NCBI RefSeq assembly: GCF_002286775.1
Contig: NZ_NSGJ01000004.1
Span: 1-64,000, forward strand
Length of the DNA: 64,000 nt
From: Myroides sp. N17-2
Lineage (GTDB): Bacteria > Bacteroidota > Bacteroidia > Flavobacteriales > Flavobacteriaceae
Direction of reading: 5' to 3'
The position numbers and the translations under genes were made by a program. This document shows positions 42,834 through 52,248 of this stretch, piece by piece. The notes beneath the pieces are model-generated. The model saw only the letters and a program-made list of their open reading frames with translations. It did no database searches and was not told where the DNA came from. How positions within the stretch are numbered: the stretch's first letter is position 1; every line of letters begins with the position of its first letter.

Positions 42834-45200
42834 TTAGAATGGCACTTGAATCATCAATTGTATTGAACGACCTAATTCAGGGATACCTAATGGTCTGTAG
42901 AAGCTAGTGTGATTAAGTATCTTCGTATCGAACATATTAGTAACAGAAAGTGTTGTACGCGCTTTCACTTTACCTAACTGTATCGTAGATGATACCCCTG
43001 CACCGAAGCTCTGACTACTAGGTGTAATCTCTTCCCCTTGTGCGATACGCTCTTGTTTAGCATACCATTTACCATTAAAGTAAATCTCAGATTCTTTAAA
43101 CAGATTAGTATCTCCAAAAGTATATCTCACCTCTCCGAACACATTCATCGGAGGTGTAAACGGCAGCGGGTAAGCCCCATTCTGTCCATTCGATACCTGC
43201 TGATTATAGATATATTCTAATACTGCTGATACATTTAAGCGTTCGAAGAAACACTTCTCTACTTTCCATTCAAAACCACTGATAATAGCCTCTGACTGTG
43301 TGTACTCATATATCTGCCCACTATCCGGTAGTATAGAGAACTTCCCTGTTGGCTTAAGATAGATATAGTTAGAGAAGTAATACATATACGGACTAAAAGT
43401 AGTGTTAAACGTCTCCGTCTTAAACTCTGCTCTAAAGTCTAATGCGATACCTTTCTCAGGGTCTAAATCAGGGTTACCTTTCTCGTGTCTAAAAGCTCCG
43501 TGGTGTACACCATTAGATGCTAACTCGATAGCAGTGGGGAATCTAAAGTTAGTACCCACGGTAGCTCCAAAATTGAACTTATCATTAAGCGCATACTTCG
43601 CTCCTATCATCCCATTTACACTAGTGAAGTCTCTATCTGTAGTCGTACTTCTCTGCGCATATTTATCAGCCATCTGATCAGCATAGCCTTGCTCCTTTAA
43701 GTAGTCATAAAGAAACTGATCGTAGAATGGCTTAACGTGTACACTTGCATAATCAAAACGAGCTCCTCCTTCTAAAGTAAGTTTCTCATTTACAAAATAC
43801 TCATATAATCCAAATACTCCTGTACCTTGCTTATTATACTTTGGCAATAAGAAGCCATATCCATCAATGGTATTGTTTTGAAAGTTCTGTTGTACCCCTA
43901 AAGTCAACTTATGATTATTATCAAATAGATGTTCATACTTCACAGAAGCATCCACCGTATTTAATACGAATTGCAACTCTAGATCTGGGTTTGAAGTAGG
44001 AGGTGTCTGATCATCGAAGTGTGAGTGAAACAGACTGTGCTCTTGTCTTTTATTGTTTTGATACGCTACCATAAACGTCCACTTATCTTGCAGTGAACTA
44101 TCCCAAGTAGTAGTATTTACTAATTTAAAGTGACTAACATTCTGACGTGGATATTCTATATTGCGGTGATCCCCATCGTCAGCTACAGCTGCTACATTAG
44201 GCAAACCATGTGATCCAGGGAAAAAACCACTCTTATCATACACATTGCTAATGCTAAGTATATTCTTAAAGTTATCATCCACATATCCTATCTGCCCATA
44301 TAACGCAAAGTTCTTAGAGGCAGTATTCTTCATTCTATTCCCGTGAATAGGGATAATCGTATTTAGGTAGTCTATCTCGGATACAGGCACACGGTAATCT
44401 CCAGCGTCCTGTCCAGTAGCTTTAAATTTATAGAAGAACTTCTCTCCTCTACCTTTTACTTGTACTGAAGCACCATAAGAATCGTTTACCGTCTTGCCAA
44501 ACATCGTAGCACTCCCATTAAACGAATGTACTTCAGGCACTTTCTCATTATTAATCTTAATCACACCACCGATAGCATCACTACCATACTCGATAGTACC
44601 AACTCCCTTAATCACCTCAACTTCCTCAGTACTAAACGCATCTATCTCAAGACCGTGGTCAGCACCCCATTGTTGTCCTTCTTGTTTTGCACCGTTCTCA
44701 GCCACCGCCACACGGTTAAATCCAAGTCCACGAATAATAGGTTTAGAAGCTCCTGCTCCTATCTCCATAGCATTCACACCAGGTACAGACGTCAATGTCT
44801 TGGCGAATGACCCTGAGAAATTCTCTACTAACTTTTTGTTTGTAACTACCTCAGTGTTAGCTACAGTTTTTAACCCGTGAGTAGATACTAGTACCTGATC
44901 TAGTAGTGTATTATCTGACTTTAAATGCAAGTCTAAATATATATCTGACTTCACATTAAGCAACGTATCCACAGATACATATCCTAGGTATTCAACTAAT
45001 AAACGGTGTTGTCCTGCTGATACAGGTGTAGATATAAATTGTCCTTTCAGGTCAGTCCCAGACTGTAATCCTGCAAAAGAAATATTACTCCCTACTAACG
45101 CTTCTCCATAAACATCAGATACTTTAGCTTTCACAACATACTGCTGTGCATAAGTACCAATAGAAGCCATTAGTGAAAGTACAAGAATAGAAATTCTCAT
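42834..45200 (-). CDS. TonB-dependent receptor, ZnuD-like
   Basis: 788 aa. Signal peptide (SLMASIGTYAQ), then a carboxypeptidase-regulatory-like beta domain (VSDVYGEALVGSNISFAG). The plug has VNAMEIGAGASKPIIRGLGF and GQQWGADHGLEIDAFSTEEV, then EVIKGVGTIEYGSDAIGGVI; a 22-strand barrel ends LMIQVPF. Extracellular loops contain His/Asp clusters (HSLFHSHFDDQ, NGVHHGAFRHEKGNPDL). The WGADHG plug and His-rich loops resemble ZnuD-type zinc receptors. It takes up a metal or metal complex across the outer membrane using TonB-ExbBD (not in this window). The flanking His-rich small proteins support a metal substrate. Confidence 0.88.
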   Translation of the reverse strand: MRISILVLSLMASIGTYAQQYVVKAKVSDVYGEALVGSNISFAGLQSGTDLKGQFISTPVSAGQHRLLVEYLGYVSVDTLLNVKSDIYLDLHLKSDNTLLDQVLVSTHGLKTVANTEVVTNKKLVENFSGSFAKTLTSVPGVNAMEIGAGASKPIIRGLGFNRVAVAENGAKQEGQQWGADHGLEIDAFSTEEVEVIKGVGTIEYGSDAIGGVIKINNEKVPEVHSFNGSATMFGKTVNDSYGASVQVKGRGEKFFYKFKATGQDAGDYRVPVSEIDYLNTIIPIHGNRMKNTASKNFALYGQIGYVDDNFKNILSISNVYDKSGFFPGSHGLPNVAAVADDGDHRNIEYPRQNVSHFKLVNTTTWDSSLQDKWTFMVAYQNNKRQEHSLFHSHFDDQTPPTSNPDLELQFVLNTVDASVKYEHLFDNNHKLTLGVQQNFQNNTIDGYGFLLPKYNKQGTGVFGLYEYFVNEKLTLEGGARFDYASVHVKPFYDQFLYDYLKEQGYADQMADKYAQRSTTTDRDFTSVNGMIGAKYALNDKFNFGATVGTNFRFPTAIELASNGVHHGAFRHEKGNPDLDPEKGIALDFRAEFKTETFNTTFSPYMYYFSNYIYLKPTGKFSILPDSGQIYEYTQSEAIISGFEWKVEKCFFERLNVSAVLEYIYNQQVSNGQNGAYPLPFTPPMNVFGEVRYTFGDTNLFKESEIYFNGKWYAKQERIAQGEEITPSSQSFGAGVSSTIQLGKVKARTTLSVTNMFDTKILNHTSFYRPLGIPELGRSIQLMIQVPF

Positions 45201-45273
45201 ATAATCGCTAAATTTTAATTGTACATAAATAATCTATCTCAATGCATATAATGCAAGAGACTTCATCGATAGT

Positions 45274-45648
45274 TTATGCCAATGAAGGCGGTGCCCTAAG
45301 CGAAAAGAATATTTGAGATAGAGGGACAACTGATAGTGATACAACGTCATGTACAGCTTTAGCCATATCAAAAGACATAACATCAAATGATAATATATCT
45401 GTAGTAATAGCAGGGTTAAGTATTGTATCACATACAAAACACTTGTCTAGTTGACTATGTGCTTCCGTAAAAGTAACTTGGCTTGTATGATCTCCTCTTT
45501 TTTCTGTGAAGTGAGCATGTGTACTGTGTTCTTTCTCATATTCGAAAGAAGCAGAGATATGCTCATAACTATGCACAAACTGAAAAACAACGGTAAACAT
45601 AATGGCTACCACCAATAGTATTCTCGCTATGTTTTTCTTTGCTTGCAT
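45274..45648 (-). CDS. Small secreted or membrane His/Cys protein
   Basis: 124 aa from ATG 45648 (MQAKKNIARILLVV); a longer frame starts at 45684 but spans the promoter box. An N-terminal hydrophobic helix is followed by a histidine-rich region (HSYEHIS, HSTHAHF, DHTSQVTFTEAHS), a C-F-V-C pair and the terminal SLRAPPSLA. It is the first gene of the metal operon, 73 bp before the ZnuD-like receptor. It shares its plan with the small protein at 42509-42832. It probably binds a divalent metal in the periplasm; no enzymatic motif. Confidence 0.75.
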   Translation of the reverse strand: MQAKKNIARILLVVAIMFTVVFQFVHSYEHISASFEYEKEHSTHAHFTEKRGDHTSQVTFTEAHSQLDKCFVCDTILNPAITTDILSFDVMSFDMAKAVHDVVSLSVVPLSQIFFSLRAPPSLA

Positions 45649-45652
45649 ATTG

Positions 45653-45660
45653 CAAATATA
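45653..45660 (-). promoter_or_regulatory. -7 box TATATTTG of the metal operon
   Basis: Exact consensus on the minus strand, with TTTTG about 21 bp upstream. Only 4 nt separate the box from ATG 45648, so the transcript would begin at or next to the start codon (leaderless or nearly so). Confidence 0.65.
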
Positions 45661-45823
45661 GACAAGAATTAAAGAGATTAACAAAAGGTAGCGAATAATT
45701 TAATAATTAGTTCACATTACAGCATTTCCAATAACCGTAACAAAAACCTCACTAACAACTAATCACTACCTTATTTTTTGTTCATTATTATACTTTTTAG
45801 AATTATACAACCATAAGAATAAT

Positions 45824-45831
45824 TATATTTG
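45824..45831 (+). promoter_or_regulatory. -7 box TATATTTG of the GT14 gene
   Basis: Exact consensus, 25 nt before ATG 45857. Confidence 0.7.
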
Positions 45832-45856
45832 TTAAATCTAAAACAATCATAAATAA

Positions 45857-46783
45857 ATGAGAATATTTTACTTAGTTCAGGCACATACTAATCCTCAACA
45901 GTTAAATCGTATGATAAACATAATGAATGAAAAACAGACTGTTTTTTTAATTCATATAGATGCCAAAAGCAATATTGAACTATTTAAAAAGTGTTGCCAG
46001 TACCCTAATGTTCATTTCATTGACAATCGCATTAATTGTATTTGGGGAGATTTTTCTCAAGTTCAAGCAACCTTAAATCTTATTTATGAATTAGAACATT
46101 TTGATGTTCAACCTGAAGACCGAATCGAGCTAAAGAGTGGTCAAGATTATCCTTTAAAGAAGAGTATTGAAGTTTCTGAATTTTACAAAGAAAACGTATC
46201 AGTAGAATTTATTGAAATATTATTAGCGCAAGAATCATTTCCAAGACCTTACTTAAATTTTAAAGGTTACAAAATAAATAGAAGTGACAAACGTGGAGAT
46301 TATGTCATTTTTAAAAAACATAATTTTACAGGTATTTACAAATCATTACTAAAAGGATGTTTTAAGTTTAAGTACTTAAAGTATTTTTTTAATGAGAAGA
46401 AATTAAATAATTCTATAGAGTTTTACAAAGGGTCTAATTGGTGGTCATTAAGTTATAAAACGCTAAAAAAGATCATTGATTATTATCATCAAGATTATAA
46501 TAATTTGCACCCGTTTTTTAAACATTCATTTTGTGTTGATGAATATTTCTTTCAAACATTACTTATGAAGATAATGGAACAGGATTCTTCAATTAAAATC
46601 AAACCGACAATTACTTATGTTGATTGGTTTAGAAAGGGAGTGCCTCTACCTGTTACTTTTACTTTAGAAGACTCTGATTTACTTCTAGAAATGTCAAAAC
46701 AAGATTTTCTAAATGCTCGAAAATTTGATGCAGAGAACCATTCTGACATACTAGATTGGATTGACAAGAACATACTAGATTAG
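45857..46783 (+). CDS. Core-2/I-branching type beta-1,6-N-acetylglucosaminyltransferase (GT14)
   Basis: 308 aa, the usual length of bacterial GT14 proteins. It starts directly with RIFYLVQAHTNPQQLNRMI, then FLIHIDAKSN, the acceptor/donor loop around LKSGQDYPLK, GSNWWSLSYKTLK and CVDEYFFQTLL (with the Glu of the family). No signal peptide, so cytoplasmic. Such enzymes build surface glycans, but no polysaccharide cluster is present here and the gene stands alone. It is slightly more AT-rich than its neighbours, possibly acquired. Confidence 0.88.
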   Translation: MRIFYLVQAHTNPQQLNRMINIMNEKQTVFLIHIDAKSNIELFKKCCQYPNVHFIDNRINCIWGDFSQVQATLNLIYELEHFDVQPEDRIELKSGQDYPLKKSIEVSEFYKENVSVEFIEILLAQESFPRPYLNFKGYKINRSDKRGDYVIFKKHNFTGIYKSLLKGCFKFKYLKYFFNEKKLNNSIEFYKGSNWWSLSYKTLKKIIDYYHQDYNNLHPFFKHSFCVDEYFFQTLLMKIMEQDSSIKIKPTITYVDWFRKGVPLPVTFTLEDSDLLLEMSKQDFLNARKFDAENHSDILDWIDKNILD

Positions 46784-46921
46784 TTAAATAATCACAGCAT
46801 ATGTTGACAGGACAATTAAGGGGGCAAATAAATTCGATTATCACAAACATTAAAAGCCAAGGCGGAAGTATTTAAACATTCCACCCCTAAACACACCATT
46901 AATAATCAAGTTGGTTTTCGT

Positions 46922-46929
46922 TACCTTTG
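46922..46929 (+). promoter_or_regulatory. -7 box TACCTTTG of the permease gene
   Basis: Exact consensus, 19 nt before ATG 46949. Confidence 0.7.
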
Positions 46930-46948
46930 TTTTTCTAAAAACAGAAAA

Positions 46949-48139
46949 ATGAATAGCAGACTATTAGGAAGTATATTAATTATCGCGGGTTCTTCTATAG
47001 GAGGAGGAATGCTAGCTATGCCTATTACCTCAGCAGGTGTAGGTTTCTTAGGAGCAACTCTTTTGTTATTTGTTATTTGGTTTGCGATGTGTTATACGGC
47101 GTTACTAATGGTTCGTATTTATGACTTTAATAGTTCTAAAGATGGGTTTGACACATTGACTAAAAAATATGCTGGATTACTAGTTAATAGGATAGCTGGA
47201 CTAAGTCTTATGTTTCTAATCTATGGGCTAACTGCTGCTTATATGTCTGGAGGAGGAACTATTCTTAAAACCAATATTGACCTCTTATTTAATACTAATG
47301 TAGATGATCGATTAGCTGTATTAGTATTCTCTTTGGTTTTTAGTACAGTGGTTATTATTGGAACTAAATGGGTTGATTGGTTCACACGCATCTTGTTTGG
47401 TGCTAAGGTAGTCTTCTTAGTTTTATTAGTAATCTTAATGACCCCGTTAATCAAATGGGCTAATCTACTTCATATGCCCTTATCACTAGGAATAGTGATT
47501 ATGTCCATCCCTGCTATATTTACCTCATTTGGTTTTCATGGTAGTATCCCAAGTATAGTAGATTATCTAGATGGAAATAAAAAGATGCTTAAGAAAGCAT
47601 TTATACTAGGTAGTTTATTACCACTAGCTATTTATTTAGTTTGGCAAATAGTTATATTGGGTAGTTTAGACCAGACTGTATTTATGCAAATCTTAAATGA
47701 ACACTCTGAAGTAAAAGGATTGCTATTAAGCATTAGAGAACTATCACATTCTACATCTATAGAAACCCTGTTTAGTTTCTTTGCTGCTACAGCATTAGGA
47801 ACATCATTTTTAGGTGTGAGTATAGGTTTATTTGATTACTATAGAGACTTATTTAAAGACAAGAAAAAAAGCATTATAAAACCTTTGGCCACTGTCTGCA
47901 CATTTGTACCGCCATTAATGTTCGCTTTGTTCTATCCAGAGGGATTCATTCTAGCATTAGGATATGCTGCTATAGCAGGTGTAATCTTAGCACTTGTTAT
48001 TCCTGTTATACTATATCTGAAAGCAATGAAATTTCACAATATCAAGATATCTTCACTTCAATATATTGTTATAAGTTTTATATTAATACTTTCTTTACTA
48101 ATAGTTTACGCACAACTTCTAGTTGTTAGCAATAGTTAA
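46949..48139 (+). CDS. Aromatic amino acid permease (TyrP/Mtr type)
   Basis: 396 aa, the length of HAAAP-family permeases, with about eleven hydrophobic helices. The first helix has the family motif IIAGSSIGGGMLAMP. TSFGFHGSIPSIVDYL in the middle and AATALGTSFLGVSIGLFDYYRD later are also characteristic. It is likely an inner-membrane proton symporter for tyrosine or tryptophan. Single gene with its own promoter. The choice between Tyr and Trp cannot be made by eye. Confidence 0.9.
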   Translation: MNSRLLGSILIIAGSSIGGGMLAMPITSAGVGFLGATLLLFVIWFAMCYTALLMVRIYDFNSSKDGFDTLTKKYAGLLVNRIAGLSLMFLIYGLTAAYMSGGGTILKTNIDLLFNTNVDDRLAVLVFSLVFSTVVIIGTKWVDWFTRILFGAKVVFLVLLVILMTPLIKWANLLHMPLSLGIVIMSIPAIFTSFGFHGSIPSIVDYLDGNKKMLKKAFILGSLLPLAIYLVWQIVILGSLDQTVFMQILNEHSEVKGLLLSIRELSHSTSIETLFSFFAATALGTSFLGVSIGLFDYYRDLFKDKKKSIIKPLATVCTFVPPLMFALFYPEGFILALGYAAIAGVILALVIPVILYLKAMKFHNIKISSLQYIVISFILILSLLIVYAQLLVVSNS

Positions 48140-48237
48140 AGCTTAAATAAAGTTTAAACTTTCTAAAACTTAGTTAATAAACGCTTAATGTCATTTTTAT
48201 TTAGGAATTTTCAAGATTCTAGAACCTGTAAATTGCG

Positions 48238-48245
48238 TAAATTTG
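48238..48245 (+). promoter_or_regulatory. -7 box TAAATTTG of the Omp85/EptA operon
   Basis: Exact consensus, 17 nt before ATG 48263, giving a leader of about a dozen nt. Confidence 0.7.
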
Positions 48246-48262
48246 CCCCCTTATAACAATAT

Positions 48263-49435
48263 ATGACTTACAAATACTTACTAACAACAATAAGCGTTAT
48301 CTCACTAATGACGAGCACCATAACACTTGCACAAGAACGTACAAGTGATATTCCTAATGAAGAGCTCCGGGATAGTACCGCTACGAATAAAAAATTCTTT
48401 GATCGTGTTATCTCTTACTTTGAAGAAGCTAAAAAAGACAAATCACAAAGCAAGTTTGACTTATCTTTTATAGGAGGACCTAGTTACTCCGTTGATACTA
48501 AACTAGGACTAGGTATCGTAGCATCAGGGCTATATCGATTAGATAAAGAAGATTTAAGTTTACCCCCATCTGATGTAGCTATTTATACTAACTTTACTAC
48601 TAGTGGCTTTTTTGCTATTGGAGTAGAGAATACCACTATATTTCCCAATGATGATTATAGGTTTCACTATGACATGGCATTTAAGTATATGCCTAGCAAA
48701 TACTTCGGTATTGGCTATGATGCAGGTGATTTAGGTGAGTATACTAAATATGATGAATACCATTTAGGCTTAAAATTTGATATACTTAGAAAAATATTAC
48801 CTAACACCTATGTAGGATTAGTATTCTCTGCTCAGAATATACAAAGTAGAAACTTTCAAGATATTAATGTAAGACCAGATACTGATTCTAAGAATACGGC
48901 TATTGGAGGGGGATTTATTGCTCAGTATGATACTAGAGATTTTATTCCCAACCCGAGCAAAGGAATCTTTATTTTATATGAGCAGACTTTCTTTCCTAAA
49001 TCACTGGGAAGTAATAAGCACTTTGGCAACATTAAGTTTACTACTCGTGCTTATAAAGAAGTATGGAAAGATGGTCTTATTGCATTTGATCTTAATGGTG
49101 AGTTCAATAATGGAGATGTTCCGTGGACAATGCTTTCTAAAATAGGAGGAGCTAGACAAATGAGAGGATACTTCATGGGACAATATAGAGATAGAAAACA
49201 GATTAATACTCAAGTAGAGCTAAGACAAAAGATCTATAATCGCCACGGTGTAGCTGTATGGGGTGGAGCAGGTAATGTGTTTAAGAATATGAAAGAATTT
49301 GATTGGACACATACACTTCCTACTTATGGTATCGGTTATAGATGGGAATTTAAAAACAGAGTGAACGTACGCCTTGACTACGGATTCGGTAAGGGACAAA
49401 GTGGATTCTACTTTAATATATATGAATCGTTTTAA
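48263..49435 (+). CDS. BamA/TamA-family outer-membrane beta-barrel protein
   Basis: 390 aa with a signal peptide (SLMTSTITLAQ). No POTRA domains fit the short N terminus, so only the 16-strand Omp85 barrel is present (LSFIGGPSYSVDTKLGLGI, GGFIAQYDTRDFIPNPSKG, GGARQMRGYFMGQYRDR as the lid-lock-like loop, then NVRLDYGFGKGQSGFYFNI at the end). The family's barrels insert or secrete outer-membrane material. This POTRA-less form is common in Bacteroidota. It lies 8 bp before a phosphoethanolamine transferase gene and is probably co-transcribed with it, which points to a role in envelope maintenance. Confidence 0.87.
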   Translation: MTYKYLLTTISVISLMTSTITLAQERTSDIPNEELRDSTATNKKFFDRVISYFEEAKKDKSQSKFDLSFIGGPSYSVDTKLGLGIVASGLYRLDKEDLSLPPSDVAIYTNFTTSGFFAIGVENTTIFPNDDYRFHYDMAFKYMPSKYFGIGYDAGDLGEYTKYDEYHLGLKFDILRKILPNTYVGLVFSAQNIQSRNFQDINVRPDTDSKNTAIGGGFIAQYDTRDFIPNPSKGIFILYEQTFFPKSLGSNKHFGNIKFTTRAYKEVWKDGLIAFDLNGEFNNGDVPWTMLSKIGGARQMRGYFMGQYRDRKQINTQVELRQKIYNRHGVAVWGGAGNVFKNMKEFDWTHTLPTYGIGYRWEFKNRVNVRLDYGFGKGQSGFYFNIYESF

Positions 49436-49443
49436 TTAGAACT

Positions 49444-51168
49444 ATGGCAGACAATATCCAAACTAAGGGATTATTCGGCAGAATAATTAATAATCCTATA
49501 GCATTATTTTGGTTCTATATTCTAGTGAATATGGCACCTAGCTTTTATTTTGCCTTTACACAGCCAGTAGATCTACTTGGGCGAATAGTAATAATACTCT
49601 TCCCATTAGGGCTATTTATGACTATTTTTTCTGCCTTTAAAAACTCAGGGGCTTGGTTACTTCTATGCTTTCCTCTGATGTTCTTACACGCCTTTCAGAT
49701 TGTATTATTCTACCTGTTCGGAGAAGATATTATTGCCGCAGATATGTTCTTAAATGTTGCAACAACCAATACATCTGAAATCAATGAATTACTTGGTAGT
49801 TTACTGCCATCGATTGCACTAGTATGCTTTCTATACATACCTCCTATCGTGTTAGCTATACGTCAATGGAAAAAGAAAAACTACTTAGATTGGAGCTTTA
49901 GAAGATTGACTGTTTTACCTGCTGTACTGCTATTAATAGCATCATTAGTACTGTCTTTTTACAGTACTAATAAAAACACAAATACCTTTGCTTTTAATCA
50001 AGATGTTTATCCTGTAAATGCCTTGCATAACTTAGGTTTTGCTGTTAATAAATGGGATAAAATACAGCGCTATCCGCAGACCTCTAAGGACTTCTCTTTT
50101 AAAGCTTATAGAGATAGCATCCCTAGTAAGGAAAGACAAATCTACGTACTTGTCATCGGAGAGACAAGTAGAGCTGATAATTGGTCTTTATATGGTTATG
50201 ATAGAGAGACTAATCCAAATCTAAAGCAACAAGAAAACCTTGTTGTTTTTAAAGATGCTCTGACTCAATCTAATACAACTCATAAGAGTGTATCGATGAT
50301 ACTATCTGATGCAGAAGCTGAGAATTACAACTCTATCTATCGCAAAAAAGGAATTATAGAGGCCTTTAAGGAAGCCGGATTTAAAACCATCTGTCTTTCT
50401 AATCAAGCAGAGAACTCTTCATTCATCGAATTCTTTACTAAAGAAGCTGATATCTACAAGACAATACGATCTACAGACAGTAAAACACTTATGACTGAAA
50501 ATCACTATGATGAAGAGCTTGTAACATTAATGCAACAAGAAATAACTAATAATACGGGTGATTTATTCATTCTACTACATAGTTATGGTTCGCATTTCAA
50601 TTATATGGAGCGTTATCCAGAGAAGTTTAGACAGTTTACTCCAGACAATGTGGGCGGAGTAAGAAAATCAGAAAAACAACAACTGATTAATGCCTATGAC
50701 AATACTATTCTATATACAGATTACTTCTTATCACAGACGATTAAAGCATTAGAGCAGACTAATGCTGATGTAGCTATGTTATATACCTCTGATCACGGTG
50801 AAGACTTGTTTGACGACGATAGAAATAGATTCTTACACTCGTCTCCTAGCCCTACATATTATCAGCTTAGAGTACCATTCATAATGTGGTTTTCGAATCA
50901 ATATATAGCTAGTAATGAGAAGAGAATGAAAGCTGTTTACGCAAATAAAGACAAGCCTATCTCTACGAATGCAGTATTTCATACTATGATTAACGCAGCA
51001 CATATTCGCACGGCTTATCTAGAAAAAGACCTATCTTTAGTCAATAGAGTATTTAATGTAGAAGCACGTATGTATCTTAATGATCATGATATAGCTGTGC
51101 CGTATACAAAGATGAACTTGAAAAAAGAAGACTTCGAAATGCTCAAAAAGAACAACATTAAAGACTAA
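49444..51168 (+). CDS. Phosphoethanolamine transferase (EptA-like sulfatase family)
   Basis: 574 aa. Five N-terminal membrane helices (to about residue 180) are followed by a periplasmic alkaline-phosphatase-fold domain. The nucleophile Thr lies in VIGETSRADNWSLYGY (~240), other metal/phosphate ligands in QSNTTHKSVSMILSD, LHSYGSHFNYMERYP and SDHGEDLFDDDRNRFLHSSP. It should transfer phosphoethanolamine from phosphatidylethanolamine to lipid A or another glycan, which can alter sensitivity to cationic peptides. It is translated right after the Omp85-type barrel gene. A 21-bp tandem duplication covers its stop codon. Confidence 0.9.
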   Translation: MADNIQTKGLFGRIINNPIALFWFYILVNMAPSFYFAFTQPVDLLGRIVIILFPLGLFMTIFSAFKNSGAWLLLCFPLMFLHAFQIVLFYLFGEDIIAADMFLNVATTNTSEINELLGSLLPSIALVCFLYIPPIVLAIRQWKKKNYLDWSFRRLTVLPAVLLLIASLVLSFYSTNKNTNTFAFNQDVYPVNALHNLGFAVNKWDKIQRYPQTSKDFSFKAYRDSIPSKERQIYVLVIGETSRADNWSLYGYDRETNPNLKQQENLVVFKDALTQSNTTHKSVSMILSDAEAENYNSIYRKKGIIEAFKEAGFKTICLSNQAENSSFIEFFTKEADIYKTIRSTDSKTLMTENHYDEELVTLMQQEITNNTGDLFILLHSYGSHFNYMERYPEKFRQFTPDNVGGVRKSEKQQLINAYDNTILYTDYFLSQTIKALEQTNADVAMLYTSDHGEDLFDDDRNRFLHSSPSPTYYQLRVPFIMWFSNQYIASNEKRMKAVYANKDKPISTNAVFHTMINAAHIRTAYLEKDLSLVNRVFNVEARMYLNDHDIAVPYTKMNLKKEDFEMLKKNNIKD

Positions 51169-51193
51169 CAAAACAACATTAAAGACTAACAAA
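51152..51193 (+). repeat. 21-bp tandem duplication at the end of the EptA-like gene
   Basis: ACAACATTAAAGACTAACAAA at 51152-51172 is repeated exactly at 51173-51193. The first copy carries the stop codon of the transferase gene; the second is untranslated and ends 8 bp before the next start. A simple, probably recent slippage duplication. Confidence 0.95.
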
Positions 51194-51201
51194 ACAACAA
51201 T

Positions 51202-52167
51202 ATGACAACAAAATCAAAACTTAACATACTTGCTATGCTAATGTTCGCCTTGCCTTTCGCAGCAGTAGCCCAAAGTGAGAAAATAGAATCCATTCGCTTA
51301 GGTAATATGGACCATTGGATGGTACGTGAGATTAAAGAATCTTTTGTAATTGGTGGTAAAACACAATATTTATACGAGATAACAGAAACAAAGGATACAC
51401 TAAAAGACAATACTCCTTATAAGAATAAAAAGTCACCATGGGCTACCTCGTCTGTATTAGCAACAGTAAGTGGCATCACGAAAGGTAGTGTAACTGTATT
51501 TCCTGAAAAAAGAGACAACGGATATGCTGCTCGTCTAGAAACACGTATTGAAAAAGTAAAAGTATTAGGTGTTATCAACATCAATGTACTTGCTAGTGGT
51601 ACTATCTTTTTAGGAGAGATGTTAGAGCCTATTACAGATACTAAGAATCCTCAAAGTAAATTAGTAACAGGTATCGCCTTTACTAAAAAGCCTAAAGCAC
51701 TACAGTTTGATTACAAAGTTACTACTGGAGGTCAATCTAAGAAAGTAAATGGAATGGGAAGTGGTACTGATGCTAATAGAACGGATAAAGCAGAAGTGCA
51801 AATCTTACTTCAAAAAAGATGGGAAGATAAAGATGGTAATATACACGCTAAACGCATAGGTACAGGTTGGGAGCTTATGGACAAATCTATTAAGACTTGG
51901 CAAAATAAACACCGCCTTACAGTAAACTATGGTGATATATCTAAACAAAGTTATTATGCTTCATATATGGCGCTAAGAAGTGGAAGTAACGCTTACTATA
52001 CAAGAAACAGCAAAGGTAAGATGGTTCCTATCCAAGAAGAAGGATGGGGAACAGCAGATGATGAAGTAACACATTTAATTGTCCAATTCTCGTCTAGTAA
52101 TGGAGGAGCATATATCGGTAATACTGATAGCCGTCTATGGGTAGATAACGTAGGATTAGTATACTAA
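51202..52167 (+). CDS. PCMD-domain secreted protein
   Basis: 321 aa with a signal peptide (MLMFALPFAAVAQ). The mature region looks like a beta-sandwich: SPWATSSVLATVSG near the start of the domain, KALQFDYKVTTGGQ, THLIVQFSSSNGGAYIGNTD, and the C-terminal SRLWVDNVGLVY. This is the pattern of the putative carbohydrate metabolism (PCMD) domain found in secreted Bacteroidota proteins. Function unknown; it may bind glycan. It lies 33 bp after the EptA-like gene, so it may belong to the same operon, which ends at a long hairpin. Confidence 0.7.
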   Translation: MTTKSKLNILAMLMFALPFAAVAQSEKIESIRLGNMDHWMVREIKESFVIGGKTQYLYEITETKDTLKDNTPYKNKKSPWATSSVLATVSGITKGSVTVFPEKRDNGYAARLETRIEKVKVLGVININVLASGTIFLGEMLEPITDTKNPQSKLVTGIAFTKKPKALQFDYKVTTGGQSKKVNGMGSGTDANRTDKAEVQILLQKRWEDKDGNIHAKRIGTGWELMDKSIKTWQNKHRLTVNYGDISKQSYYASYMALRSGSNAYYTRNSKGKMVPIQEEGWGTADDEVTHLIVQFSSSNGGAYIGNTDSRLWVDNVGLVY

Positions 52168-52184
52168 TAATAACTACTATAAAC

Positions 52185-52232
52185 AAAATAATAAGGGTGC
52201 TTAAGTTAAAACTTAAGCACCCTTATTATTTT
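52185..52232. terminator. Long perfect bidirectional terminator
   Basis: 23-bp perfect stem: 52185-52207 with 52210-52232, arms beginning AAAATAATAAGGGTGC and ending GCACCCTTATTATTTT, with a loop of only two A on paper. It lies between convergent genes and has A and T flanks for both strands. Confidence 0.93.
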
Positions 52233-52248
52233 GATAAAATGAAGCTAA

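Noticed and set aside
44494..44880. 128-codon plus-strand frame
   Set aside because: Antisense to the plug domain of the TonB receptor; a compositional shadow.
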